Origin: Taibaiella sp965229095
GTDB taxonomy: Bacteria; Bacteroidota; Bacteroidia; Chitinophagales; Chitinophagaceae
Length of the DNA stretch: 64,000 nucleotides
Assembly: GCA_965229095.1 (NCBI GenBank)
Contig: OZ245855.1
Span: 1,612,001-1,676,000 of the forward strand
Reading direction: 5' to 3'
In this document: piece after piece, positions 16,776 to 25,270 of the stretch
Layout: the number at the start of each line of letters is the position of its first letter
Numbering within the stretch: the stretch's first letter is position 1
Notes under the pieces: generated by a model
Database searches by the model: none
The model's input: only the letters and a program-made list of their open reading frames with translations
What the model was told of the DNA's origin: nothing
Translations under genes and position numbers: made by a program

Positions 16776-17054
16776 TTTCAGGTTGCTTTTAATGATATTG
16801 GCTACCACAAAACTAATGAATTAACCTCCTGTATCCTGCAGCGCTACACCAGCGCAGCAGGATGCCAATAAATAGCCTGTAATTCTGCTTCTACTTTCCG
16901 GGCCTGAGAGCCGCCTGTAAATCTTAAAGGAAATCAGTACTTTTAAGTACCATTAGGCAGCATAAGGGCGGTAAGGCGGTTATGAAAACATTTTTATTTT
17001 GGAGGGCAATCTTTTGTTACAGGTAAATTTTCCTTCAACCCAAAACCATTGTAT

Positions 17055-17891
17055 ATGGAAGGGAATCAACTAGCCAACCAGTATCGTGTTGCAAGCACAC
17101 TAAACTTTATCGAAAACAATTATGACCGGCCTATTTCCATAAAAGAGCTGGAAGCAGTTTCCCATTATTCTTACCGGAATATCCAGCGGATATTTAAATA
17201 CACTTACGGCGAAACGATCGGGGCTTACCAGCAAAGGCTTAAAGTGGAACATGCCTATAAACTGCTGTTGTACACTAAAGAAAGCATTACCGCCATTGCC
17301 CTTACAGTGGGCTTTGCCAACCTGGCCTCATTTTCCAAAGCCTTTAAACAACACTTCGGCTTTTCTCCCAAAGAAGCCAAAGCCAACAAAGAAGTTTTGT
17401 TCAGCAAGGCCGACATAGCCGTGGCAGAACCAGGGCAACAGTTGCAACCGGAACGTATTTACCTGCCTCCTACCCTCGTCTATTATGAAAGTGCTTTTAT
17501 ACCCTATAACCATGAAGCAATAGAGCAGCTATGGAGCCGGATGATGCAATATGAGTTTCCCCACCGGGACATCGAATATTTTGGTGTAGTAGCCGACGAG
17601 CCTTTGATAAAGGAAGAACTCAACTGCCGGTATGATGCCTGCTCTTCGGTACAGGCAAAGCATAAAGAGCTGCCCTCCCAATGGATACCAGGCGGCCGGT
17701 ACGCACAGTTTATCCATTACGGCGCTTACGAGCACATAGAGGAAACCTACAAGAAGATTTATTCGGGCTGGATCCTTACCACGGAACTTGAATTTGCTAC
17801 TACACCCATCATAGAACGATACCTGAAACACCCCGATAATACGGCAGGTGAGGAAGAGCTGGTTACCTGCATCTTATTGCCGCTCCTGTAA
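17055..17891 (+). CDS. AraC-family regulator with GyrI-like effector domain
   Basis: A 278-residue transcription factor: AraC-type double helix-turn-helix at about 10-115 (YSYRNIQRIFKYTYGETIGAYQQRL and GFANLASFSKAFKQHFGFSP) followed by a GyrI-like small-molecule-binding domain (about 135-278) with PGGRYAQFIHYGAYEHIEETY. This is the Rob/SoxS-plus-GyrI arrangement seen in drug- or metabolite-responsive activators. I prefer the ATG giving MEGNQ over the TTG two codons upstream. It is divergent from the SDR gene across a 279-base gap in which no clear promoter was recognised. Confidence 0.87.
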   Translation: MEGNQLANQYRVASTLNFIENNYDRPISIKELEAVSHYSYRNIQRIFKYTYGETIGAYQQRLKVEHAYKLLLYTKESITAIALTVGFANLASFSKAFKQHFGFSPKEAKANKEVLFSKADIAVAEPGQQLQPERIYLPPTLVYYESAFIPYNHEAIEQLWSRMMQYEFPHRDIEYFGVVADEPLIKEELNCRYDACSSVQAKHKELPSQWIPGGRYAQFIHYGAYEHIEETYKKIYSGWILTTELEFATTPIIERYLKHPDNTAGEEELVTCILLPLL

Positions 17892-17966
17892 GATTGTCCA
17901 TTTAGGACAACATTGCTGCTACCGGGCAGGCTAGTTTTGCCTTATCAAAAAACGATAATAGTAATC

Positions 17967-19085
17967 ATGCAAAAAAAGGAAAACATGTTTTTGTTACTAC
18001 CGGCCCTGCTACTCTCCTGCAGCCCCAACGAAGCTCATCCGGACCCTGCGCCAACGGATACTACCATAGCTTATACCATGCCTGAGGAATCGGCTCCGCA
18101 CGAAGGTACCTGGCTGCAATGGCCCCACCAATACCAATACGGCCAAACGTTCCGTAACCGGCTGGATGCAACATGGGTAGCCATGACCAAGGCATTGGTC
18201 CCCAATGAAACCGTCCACATCATTGCTTACGACCCATCGGAACAAGAAAGGATAACCGCCTTACTGACGCATGCAGGCGTGTCTCTGACCAATGTGGATT
18301 TCAGGATCTATCCTACCGACGATGTGTGGGCAAGGGATAATGGCCCCATTTATGTAAAAGATAAAGAGGGTAAGCTGCTTATCGAAGACTGGGGCTTTAA
18401 TGGCTGGGGACAGAAGGCGGATTATAATAACTGCAATGCCATACCTGCCAAGATCGCTGCAGCTCAAAACATACCTAAAGTTGACCTGAATACGGTCATG
18501 ATCAATGAAGGAGGCAGTATTGAAATAGATGGCGCGGGTGTGCTTATGGCCTGCAAAAGCTCTATTTTAAACAAGAACCGGAACCCCGGCATGACCCAAA
18601 CGCAGGCAGAGGAAATATTCCGGAAAAACCTGGGCGTCACCAAATTTATCTGGTTGAACGGGAAAGCGGGCCTGGACATTACCGATATGCATATCGATGG
18701 CTTTGCCAGGTTTGTGAATGCCACAACGATCATTACTATGACCGACGCGGATTTAGACTACTGGCAGGTACCGGAAGAGGACATCAGTAAATTGCATACG
18801 GCGACTAATCGGCAAGAGGCCGCCTATCAATTGGTAACCGTTCCCCTTACACAAAACGACGTGATAACAACTTATGGCAAAAATGTAGGGAAGGCCTCCT
18901 ATATCAACTACTACATTGCCAACAACACGGTGTTGGTACCTGTGTATAGCGATCCTAACGATAGTGTCGCTATGGATATTATCGGCAGGCTATACCCCGG
19001 AAGGCAGGTTATAGGGATCGATTGCCGCAACCTGTTTGCCAACGGGGGTATGATCCACTGTGTTACGCAACAACAGCCCCAATAA
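17967..19085 (+). CDS. Agmatine deiminase / peptidylarginine deiminase family lipoprotein
   Basis: A 372-residue member of the porphyromonas-type peptidylarginine deiminase/agmatine deiminase family, which hydrolyses a guanidinium group to a ureido group and ammonia. Conserved pieces: PEESAPHEGTWLQWPH, VWARDNGPIYV, NEGGSIEIDG, DITDMHIDGFARF (catalytic His) and the C-terminal NGGMIHCVTQQQP with nucleophile Cys365. The N-terminus is a lipoprotein signal (LLPALLLSC), so unlike cytosolic AguA this enzyme is exported and membrane-anchored. Agmatine or free/peptidyl arginine are possible substrates. It follows the AraC regulator by about 75 bases, but no co-regulation is evident. Confidence 0.87.
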   Translation: MQKKENMFLLLPALLLSCSPNEAHPDPAPTDTTIAYTMPEESAPHEGTWLQWPHQYQYGQTFRNRLDATWVAMTKALVPNETVHIIAYDPSEQERITALLTHAGVSLTNVDFRIYPTDDVWARDNGPIYVKDKEGKLLIEDWGFNGWGQKADYNNCNAIPAKIAAAQNIPKVDLNTVMINEGGSIEIDGAGVLMACKSSILNKNRNPGMTQTQAEEIFRKNLGVTKFIWLNGKAGLDITDMHIDGFARFVNATTIITMTDADLDYWQVPEEDISKLHTATNRQEAAYQLVTVPLTQNDVITTYGKNVGKASYINYYIANNTVLVPVYSDPNDSVAMDIIGRLYPGRQVIGIDCRNLFANGGMIHCVTQQQPQ

Positions 19086-19140
19086 AGGTTTATATAGGCG
19101 TATAAGTGTTCCGGTACCACCTTGCCGGGCTCCTGATACA

Positions 19141-19175
19141 GCCCCTGTTTCGGATAAGAAACAGGGGCTTGCTTT
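19141..19175 (+). terminator. Rho-independent terminator after the deiminase gene
   Basis: An 11-bp perfect stem, GCCCCTGTTTC with GAAACAGGGGC, around the loop GGATAA, followed by TTGCTTTTG. Confidence 0.85.
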
Positions 19176-19225
19176 TGCTGCAGGATAACGCAGGGCTTGT
19201 TGTGTTTCGGCCAACAGTAATCCCG

Positions 19226-19233
19226 TATCTTTG
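19226..19233 (+). promoter_or_regulatory. Candidate -7 element for the epimerase gene
   Basis: TATCTTTG, an exact TAnnTTTG match, lies 32 bases before the ATG. The -33 box is not clear. Confidence 0.4.
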
Positions 19234-19265
19234 GCCTTACTCCAACAAAAACCAATCCAACCATT

Positions 19266-20252
19266 ATGCGTATTTTAGTAACAGGAAGCAGTGGCCATTT
19301 GGGTGAAGCGATCATCAGAACATTACGGGACCAGAAAATAGATTGTATAGGTATCGACCAAAACCCATCGGCATATACGACACAAGTAGGATCGATAACG
19401 GACAAACGCTTTATTGAACAATGCATGAAGGATATCGATGCCGTCATTCATACGGCCACATTGCATAAACCACATGTGGCCACACATAGCTACCAGGATT
19501 TTATTGACACTAACCTGACCGGTACACTCCATTTACTCGATGCGGCAAAAGCACATGGTGTAAAGGCATTTATCTATACCAGCACCACCAGTACTTTCGG
19601 GGATATGCTGACACCCGAAAAAGGCAAACCTGCAGTATGGATTACAGAAGAGACAGCCGCGATCCCCAAAAATATTTATGGCGTGACCAAAAACGCAGCC
19701 GAAGACCTTTGCCAGTTGTTTTACAGGAATTACGGGCTGCCTTGTATCGTTTTAAAAACGTCTCGTTTCTTTCCCGAAGCGGATGACAAGAAATCGATAC
19801 GGGATGCGTACAGCGACGAAAACATAAAACTGAACGAATACCTTTACAGAAGGGTCGATATTGAAGATGCGGTAACCGCCCATTTGCTCGCTATTGAAAA
19901 AGCAGCAGCAATAGGATTTGCCAAATACATCATCAGCGCCACTTCGCCGTTTTCCCAAGACGACCTGCTTGCTTTACGGGAAAATGCGCCCGGTGTGGTG
20001 GCACAGCTTTTCCCGGATTATGAAACCATTTACCGGTCCAGAAACTGGAAAATGCTGCCCGGTATCGACAGGGTTTATGTGAACGAAAAAGCAAGAACGG
20101 AACTGGGATGGCAACCGCGGTACGATTTCGGCTATGCCTTAGCCTGCATTAAAAATGATAAAGATTTCAGAAGCGCGCTTTCCCGATCAGTGGGTATAAA
20201 AGGATATCACTCCGAAACGTTTGAACATGGTCCCTACCCTGTACATGAATAA
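19266..20252 (+). CDS. NAD(P)-dependent epimerase/dehydratase (extended SDR)
   Basis: A 328-residue extended short-chain dehydrogenase. Nucleotide binding is by TGSSGHLG (residues 6-13), with the downstream DAVIHTATL segment. The catalytic triad region reads YTSTTSTFGD and YGVTKNAAEDL (YxxxK). The C-terminal half (about 185-320) is the variable substrate domain. Family members act on nucleotide sugars or on aldehyde/ketone substrates; the substrate cannot be assigned. It is monocistronic, between terminators on either side. Confidence 0.85.
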   Translation: MRILVTGSSGHLGEAIIRTLRDQKIDCIGIDQNPSAYTTQVGSITDKRFIEQCMKDIDAVIHTATLHKPHVATHSYQDFIDTNLTGTLHLLDAAKAHGVKAFIYTSTTSTFGDMLTPEKGKPAVWITEETAAIPKNIYGVTKNAAEDLCQLFYRNYGLPCIVLKTSRFFPEADDKKSIRDAYSDENIKLNEYLYRRVDIEDAVTAHLLAIEKAAAIGFAKYIISATSPFSQDDLLALRENAPGVVAQLFPDYETIYRSRNWKMLPGIDRVYVNEKARTELGWQPRYDFGYALACIKNDKDFRSALSRSVGIKGYHSETFEHGPYPVHE

Positions 20253-20275
20253 TTGTTCTCTGACAGCATACTAAT

Positions 20276-20312
20276 AAAGCCGGCAAACAGGATTGCCGGC
20301 TTTGCCTTTAGG
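20276..20312 (+). terminator. Terminator after the epimerase gene
   Basis: An 11-bp perfect stem, AAAGCCGGCAA with TTGCCGGCTTT, around a 6-nt loop, then GCCTTTAG. It also has an A-tract on the left and may work in both directions. Confidence 0.85.
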
Positions 20313-20430
20313 CCCTGGTTGTACAGCAGGCTAACTATTTCCACATCCGGTATCTTTAAAATGCTTCCGGCTAAACGGTAGCAGATGCTGTCCATATCGG
20401 CCTTTACTAAAGTCCATTTTACACCCCGGG

Positions 20431-20456
20431 TATCTTTGTTTAAGATAATAGCTTTG
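20431..20456 (+). promoter_or_regulatory. Two overlapping candidate -7 elements before the SRPBCC pair
   Basis: TATCTTTG at 20431-20438 and TAGCTTTG at 20449-20456 both match TAnnTTTG exactly. They would give leaders of roughly 75 and 57 bases. No convincing -33 box is seen for either. Confidence 0.4.
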
Positions 20457-20520
20457 TATCCTGATCAATCGTTTCCCTGGAAACATTCCATTGATCGTTC
20501 AACTTTTTAAAACAAGAAAA

Positions 20521-20967
20521 ATGAAAACATCAGATTTTAATACGACGCTTTCCGTAGACCAAAACCCGGAAGCCGTATTCAATGCTATTAATGATATCCA
20601 GGGATGGTGGTCCCAGGATTTCAGGGGTGCATCCCGCAATGTAAACGACATATTTGAAGTCCGTTTCAAGGACATACATTACTCGCAGCAAAAATTAATA
20701 GAAGTTGTCCCGAACAAGAAAGTCGTTTGGTTGGTTACAGATAGTAAGCTTACTTTTCTTAAGGATGAAAGCGAGTGGACAGGCACCAAGGTCGATTTCG
20801 ATATCAGCGAACAGGATGGCAAAACACAAATCCACTTTACACACTTTGGCCTGGTTCCCGAAATCGAATGCTTTAAAGATTGCCAGAAAGGATGGACTTA
20901 TTACCTGGACAGCTTACAGCGCTACATCACTACCGGGCAGGGACAACCCAATCTGAAAGAATCTTAA
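20521..20967 (+). CDS. SRPBCC (AHSA1/START-like) domain protein
   Basis: A 148-residue single-domain protein of the SRPBCC fold, probably a cytoplasmic hydrophobic-ligand-binding protein. It has the start DFNTTLSVDQNPEAVFNAI, the helix WWSQDF, EVVPNKKVVWLVTDS and the C-terminal helix FKDCQKGWTYYLDSLQRYI typical of the AHSA1 group. The next gene encodes a close paralogue with the same order of motifs 37 bases downstream, so the two are a tandem duplication and probably an operon. The ligand is unknown. Confidence 0.85.
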   Translation: MKTSDFNTTLSVDQNPEAVFNAINDIQGWWSQDFRGASRNVNDIFEVRFKDIHYSQQKLIEVVPNKKVVWLVTDSKLTFLKDESEWTGTKVDFDISEQDGKTQIHFTHFGLVPEIECFKDCQKGWTYYLDSLQRYITTGQGQPNLKES

Positions 20968-21004
20968 GCCTGGGACAAAATTATCAATCCATAAAAAGCA
21001 ACAC

Positions 21005-21811
21005 ATGGAAAATCAAAGTTTCAGCACTACTATTCTGGTAGACCAAAGCCCGGAAGTGGTATTCGATGCCGTCACTAATGTCAGGGGCTGGTGGTCAGAG
21101 GAAGTCGAAGGCAACACCAGCAAGCTTAACGATGAATTCAGGTATCGCTACCGGGATGTACATCAATGCAGGATCAGGCTGACGGAAGTTGTTCCCGGTC
21201 AAAAAGTAGTCTGGCTGGTATTGGAAAACCATTTTAATTTTACAAAAGATAAAAGTGAATGGACCGGCACGGAAATCATTTTCGATATTTCCCGGAAGGG
21301 CGATAAAACCCAGCTCCGGTTTACCCATCAGGGCCTGGTACCCGAATACGAATGTTACAATGCTTGTGTCAACGGGTGGAGCCAATACATACAGCAGAGT
21401 TTATTTGACCTGATCACTACAGGCAAAGGGCAGCCCAATACCAGCGAAAAAGCCTATACCATTCACGAAGTAGCAGCCCAATTCAACGAACTGGCCCAGC
21501 AGGAAAAATGGTTCGAGATCCAGGATACGTTTTTTGCAGACGATGTCAAAAGCATCGATCCGCCGGGTTCCCCGTATTTCGGGTATGCCGAAGGCAAGGC
21601 CGCCGTACGCCGGAAAGGGGAAGATTTTGTGAAACGGATAGAAGCGGTACACAGAACCCACACTACCGAACCCGTTATCGCAGGGAATCATTTTGCCGTA
21701 GGCAGGGAATCGGATATTACCCTGCAGGGATCGGGACGGGTGCAAATCAACCAGATCATGCTGTACGAAGTAAAGGACGGCCGGATTATTTCGGAACAAT
21801 TCTTTTATTAA
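21005..21811 (+). CDS. SRPBCC domain fused to NTF2-like (SnoaL-type) domain
   Basis: A 268-residue two-domain protein. Residues 1-142 are a clear paralogue of the preceding gene (TTILVDQSPEVVFDAVTNVRGWW, EVVPGQKVVWLV, KSEWTGTEI, FTHQGLVPE, TTGKGQPN). After a short linker, residues about 155-268 form a SnoaL/NTF2-like cone domain (FNELAQQEKWFEIQDTFFADDV, then a beta-rich C-terminus ending DGRIISEQFFY). Both folds enclose hydrophobic pockets, so the protein may bind or convert a small lipophilic compound. The fusion is not a frameshift artefact: reading is continuous and in frame. Confidence 0.87.
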   Translation: MENQSFSTTILVDQSPEVVFDAVTNVRGWWSEEVEGNTSKLNDEFRYRYRDVHQCRIRLTEVVPGQKVVWLVLENHFNFTKDKSEWTGTEIIFDISRKGDKTQLRFTHQGLVPEYECYNACVNGWSQYIQQSLFDLITTGKGQPNTSEKAYTIHEVAAQFNELAQQEKWFEIQDTFFADDVKSIDPPGSPYFGYAEGKAAVRRKGEDFVKRIEAVHRTHTTEPVIAGNHFAVGRESDITLQGSGRVQINQIMLYEVKDGRIISEQFFY

Positions 21812-21834
21812 GCAAACACATAAAGTATAACAAG

Positions 21835-21869
21835 GCCCCGGTTTTTTAGAATGCACCGGGGCTTTTGTT
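21835..21869. terminator. Terminator between convergent genes
   Basis: The stem GCCCCGGT with ACCGGGGC (8 bp, 12-nt loop) is followed by TTTTGTTTT. It lies between the rightward SRPBCC fusion gene and the leftward T9SS cargo gene. Confidence 0.8.
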
Positions 21870-21906
21870 TTACTATAAGGCAGGCTGCACAAGACCTGAT
21901 CCTTGT

Positions 21907-23673
21907 TTAACGGATACTCACTTTTTTTGCTTCTGTAGTATGATCGGAATAGCCGATATGCACTACGTAAATACCCGGTGCCAGCAGTGGGACAAACCGG
22001 TGCTCGTAATTGTAAGTATTCATGTTTTGTACCTCCGTTATCGTCCTGCCATCGATAGACAAGATGCGAAGAGATGTAATTGCCTTGCCGGTGGCATCGA
22101 TACGGATGTGTTGTAAATCTGCGCTCAAAGTACTGTTAGCGTCCAGCAGGGAAGTATCCAACCTTCCAATAGCACTTTTCTTAACCGGGCAATCCTGCTT
22201 TACGCTAACCATAATCTCATGCTGTTGCAACCCGACCGGTACTCCGTTAAAGGGTCCCACCTCGGATACATCCAAGACATCGCTAATCGGCGTCAACCTC
22301 TTTTCCCGGGTTTCGATTATTTCATAAGGCTCCGCACAGAATGATTTTTCTTCTGTATTGGCCATTCCGTTACCGGTACCAAACTGGAAACCATTTCTTA
22401 CTCCTTTACGATCGGCAATGAAAGTGTAGTTATTGACAAAAGCGCCGTTTACTAATTCGCCATTGTCGTAACAGGTGTTTGGGAAACTGCCACCTTCTAA
22501 GATACCGACCCCCGACATGCTGTACACCCGTGGCTTGGCCAGGTCGCCGTTAGTCCCATCAAAATGCAGCGCCGTTATCCTGCTGTCGCCGGGCCTGGCA
22601 TACGGCATCCAGGCACCCAGGAAGTAGCCCATACCTGAATTGATACCCGGACCGGATTTGGTACCATGACCATCGCGGCCTTGCCCTAAATAAAATTCCT
22701 GTTTGTCGGAAAATTGGTAATACCTTACCCAGTTGGTATTTACCAACTCATCCTTTTGCTGGATGCAGATTCCTCCTTCTTTATCTGTAAAAGCCATTTC
22801 TATCCGGTTCTTCCCGCCATTGGGTCCGTATGATCCGTTCATTTGCACGCCGGATATCCCTTTGATACCATTGACGGAGACCAGTTCGTAACGTTCATAA
22901 ACCTGCGAAAGATTAGTCGGGTCTTTGTAATAGCAGAATGCCGAAGTGGTCTTGCCATCGGTAGCTAATCCGTAGAAGGCCGGTGCGCCTACACAGGCTT
23001 CACTATAGTGATAGGAGCGCACATAGTGTACAGATAAGTAGGATTGGGGTGGACTGGGAGCTTTGTATTGCACAACAGTATACTGGTTATTGGAGCTATT
23101 GTACAACAGCTCAACAATGACCACCGCACCGTCAACACTGGCCGCACAAAGAATGCGTTCCGGGTTCTGGACTACAAGATCGCTCAGAATCACATCGAAG
23201 ACGCGGATCAAGGTGTATCCCTCAGGGAGTGTCAGCTCAACAGCACTTATGATCGAAGCGTTGTTCGGGTCATAACCAAGCAGGACTGCACTTTTCACAG
23301 TACCATCACTACCTACTTTTTCGGCAACAACGTCTGCTACACTGTAACCTCTTTCATACCCCTTAAGCAAACGCAGGTAGTCGGTGGTATTGGCAAGTCC
23401 GTAGTGGGTGGCAGATAAGATGCTGCCGGCCTGGCCATTGAATTTAATCATGCCTATAATGTTTTGGCCATCATACCTGAGGTTATAGGCCTCCAGGCTA
23501 TGCTCCGCACCACCGACACTCAATCCTTCACCGCCGATATGATCGGCGACCTCGACCCTGCTTGCGGACAAGGAGCTGGGGTTACCAACGGTAAAGGTGT
23601 AGATCTGTGCAGGGAGGGTTGCGGCAGCAAGAAGCTGCAGGGCTGTGAGCCCTGAGAACAATTTTAACTTCAT
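21907..23673 (-). CDS. Secreted protein with T9SS sorting domain
   Basis: A 588-residue exported protein with a signal peptide (MKLKLFSGLTALQLLAAATL then PAQ). The body (about 20-490) is beta-rich with many Tyr/Gly residues and repeated short strands, reminiscent of a beta-propeller or other beta-solenoid; no enzyme motif was found. The last 85 residues are a type A T9SS C-terminal domain: SLRILSIDGRTITEVQNM, APGIYVVHIGYSD and the terminal KKVSIR. It is therefore predicted to cross the outer membrane by T9SS and be cell-surface attached or released. I chose the internal ATG because it gives the signal peptide. Confidence 0.8.
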   Translation of the reverse strand: MKLKLFSGLTALQLLAAATLPAQIYTFTVGNPSSLSASRVEVADHIGGEGLSVGGAEHSLEAYNLRYDGQNIIGMIKFNGQAGSILSATHYGLANTTDYLRLLKGYERGYSVADVVAEKVGSDGTVKSAVLLGYDPNNASIISAVELTLPEGYTLIRVFDVILSDLVVQNPERILCAASVDGAVVIVELLYNSSNNQYTVVQYKAPSPPQSYLSVHYVRSYHYSEACVGAPAFYGLATDGKTTSAFCYYKDPTNLSQVYERYELVSVNGIKGISGVQMNGSYGPNGGKNRIEMAFTDKEGGICIQQKDELVNTNWVRYYQFSDKQEFYLGQGRDGHGTKSGPGINSGMGYFLGAWMPYARPGDSRITALHFDGTNGDLAKPRVYSMSGVGILEGGSFPNTCYDNGELVNGAFVNNYTFIADRKGVRNGFQFGTGNGMANTEEKSFCAEPYEIIETREKRLTPISDVLDVSEVGPFNGVPVGLQQHEIMVSVKQDCPVKKSAIGRLDTSLLDANSTLSADLQHIRIDATGKAITSLRILSIDGRTITEVQNMNTYNYEHRFVPLLAPGIYVVHIGYSDHTTEAKKVSIR

Positions 23674-24158
23674 TCTGGTTTTGGTTTTAAATATGACCCC
23701 TACTCTGATGAAGGCTTTTCGGGTTCGGCCTTGTGTGGTGCAGATGCGTCTATCGCTTTGAGAAACAAGGCCTTGTTTTGTAATAAGCACATCTGTTCCT
23801 CAAAGACGGAGCCTTTCCTGGGGAGGTTGGCAGTCTATTGTGACGACTTGATCACTAGATCATCGACAAAAAAACGGCTTGCATAATGTAAGACGGCTTA
23901 TCCGGATCGCATAACAGACGAAGGAATAATCCCCTCCTTTCCCTGCCTAACAGGAATTCAAAAATCATAATATCAAAATAAGGTTAAAAGAATAAAAACA
24001 ATTATGGGTATGGTTTTCCTTGAATTACCGGTGACCCAAAATAAAGGGCACAGTAAAGTGCTTTACTAAAAGAAAAACTACTAACCGTTAAACTACTTTA
24101 AGGATGGGTGCTTCGATTATTCTTTGCTTTGATTACTTATTTTAACCAAAGAAAATTC
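23674..24158. other. Intergenic region, 485 bases
   Basis: Upstream of divergent genes. It holds a long-range inverted repeat (GGCCTTGT at 23727-23734 with ACAAGGCC at 23765-23772) within the leader of the T9SS cargo gene, and a small palindrome TGATC-ACTA-GATCA near 23848-23861. No ORF of note and no exact TAnnTTTG box was recognised. Confidence 0.4.
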
Positions 24159-24647
24159 ATGAAACATTACTTGTTTTTAGGAGTTATCCTCCCATTATTT
24201 ATCGGATGTACTCCTTCTACCGCTAACCTCACTATTGAAGAGCAGAATAAAGAGCTGGTCCATACGTATTTTAACGAAGTATGGAACAAAGGAAAGGTAT
24301 CGGTGCTGGATACTTTACTCAGCCCCGGTTACACCAATCATACGCCATCGACCCCTAATCCGCCTCAAGGGCCAGAGGGCTTAAAGCCTATTGTACTGGC
24401 CATAAGACAGGCATTCCCCGATCTGCATTACGAGATCAAAGACCTTATTGCCACCAAAGACCGGGTGGTGGCCAGGGTGGTTATGACCGGCACACAAACC
24501 GGGCCCTTGTTCGGGATTCCCCCCAGCGGGAAACGGGTCGAGGTCAACCAGATCAATATCGAGGAAATAGAGCAAGGCAGGATCAAAGACCATTGGCGGG
24601 TAACCGACGAGCTGACTTTGATGAAACAACTCGGCCAGGTGAAATAA
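24159..24647 (+). CDS. SnoaL-like ester-cyclase family lipoprotein
   Basis: A 162-residue protein with a lipoprotein signal (LFLGVILPLFIGC) followed by a SnoaL/NTF2-like domain. Typical motifs are ELVHTYFNEVWNKGKVSVLDTLLSPGYTNH, AIRQAFPDLHYEIKDLIA, and the C-terminal EEIEQGRIKDHWRVTDELTLMKQLG. Family members are commonly called polyketide cyclase-like or ester cyclases, but most have no known substrate. Membrane anchoring places it in the periplasm or at the surface. Confidence 0.85.
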   Translation: MKHYLFLGVILPLFIGCTPSTANLTIEEQNKELVHTYFNEVWNKGKVSVLDTLLSPGYTNHTPSTPNPPQGPEGLKPIVLAIRQAFPDLHYEIKDLIATKDRVVARVVMTGTQTGPLFGIPPSGKRVEVNQINIEEIEQGRIKDHWRVTDELTLMKQLGQVK

Positions 24648-24696
24648 AGAAGGCCCCGCAAGCTGATCGGCATGGACACATTATCTTACATGAAAA

Positions 24697-24722
24697 AAAG
24701 AGCACAGAAGTGCTCTTTCTTC
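24697..24722. terminator. Terminator after the SnoaL lipoprotein gene
   Basis: A 9-bp stem, AAAGAGCAC with GTGCTCTTT, with the tetraloop AGAA, preceded by an A-tract and followed by CTTC. It lies between a rightward gene and a leftward gene and is likely bidirectional. Confidence 0.8.
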
Positions 24723-24805
24723 GTCCAAAGCGCCGTATTTTATCAGGGAAAACGAAAACCAATCCGGATAAAACAAAGACACGTATCGTATGCTGTCGCA
24801 AGACC

Positions 24806-25222
24806 TCAGCGGTTTCTTATCAAGGTAGCAACCGGTTCGTTGTGGTGCAACAGGCGTAAAGTATTTACATCGCTTTTAAAATGGGTCACGTTTTTCAATG
24901 CATCCAGCAACTGCTTTTCGGCCTTCATATCGTTGCAGGCTTTCCAGGTTATCGTCAGCGACTCAAACGACAGGGTACCGGCTTTGGCATCAAGGCGGTA
25001 ATTACCATCGATCGTATTGCATACCGCAACCGCATTCACCTTTTTGCCACCTGCATCAATATTCAGTTTCATGGCAGGTAGCCGGGAAATATCCACACCG
25101 TTCAGCACGGATATGATCCAGGGTCCCGACAGGCCGGCGTCCTTTACCTGGTCTTTCTTTTTAAAGCCCGTACCGGTAAGCACAACGCTCAGTAAAACAG
25201 CAAAGCACAAGAAACGTTTCAT
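24806..25222 (-). CDS. META-domain (HslJ-like) exported protein
   Basis: A 138-residue protein with a signal peptide (MKRFLCFAVLLSVVLTGTGF). The remainder has the META-domain pattern: GPWIISVLNGVDI at the start of the domain, a central CNTIDGNYRLDAKAGTLSF, and MKAEKQLLDALKNVTHF before the last strands. META/HslJ domains are found in motility- and stress-linked envelope proteins of unknown mechanism. I chose the ATG at MKRFLCF; the upstream in-frame ATG would precede the signal peptide by 16 residues. The stop of the next leftward gene's upstream neighbour lies 48 bases away, so an operon with the protease is possible. Confidence 0.75.
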   Translation of the reverse strand: MKRFLCFAVLLSVVLTGTGFKKKDQVKDAGLSGPWIISVLNGVDISRLPAMKLNIDAGGKKVNAVAVCNTIDGNYRLDAKAGTLSFESLTITWKACNDMKAEKQLLDALKNVTHFKSDVNTLRLLHHNEPVATLIRNR

Positions 25223-25270
25223 AACAATCAGTTTAAGTACAAAGGTATTGCCGCTGTGGTATAAATGCAC

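Noticed and set aside
16900..16925. CTGAGAGCCGCC near the SDR/AraC gap resembling part of a TPP riboswitch
   Set aside because: The second conserved TPP half is missing and neither neighbouring gene is linked to thiamine.
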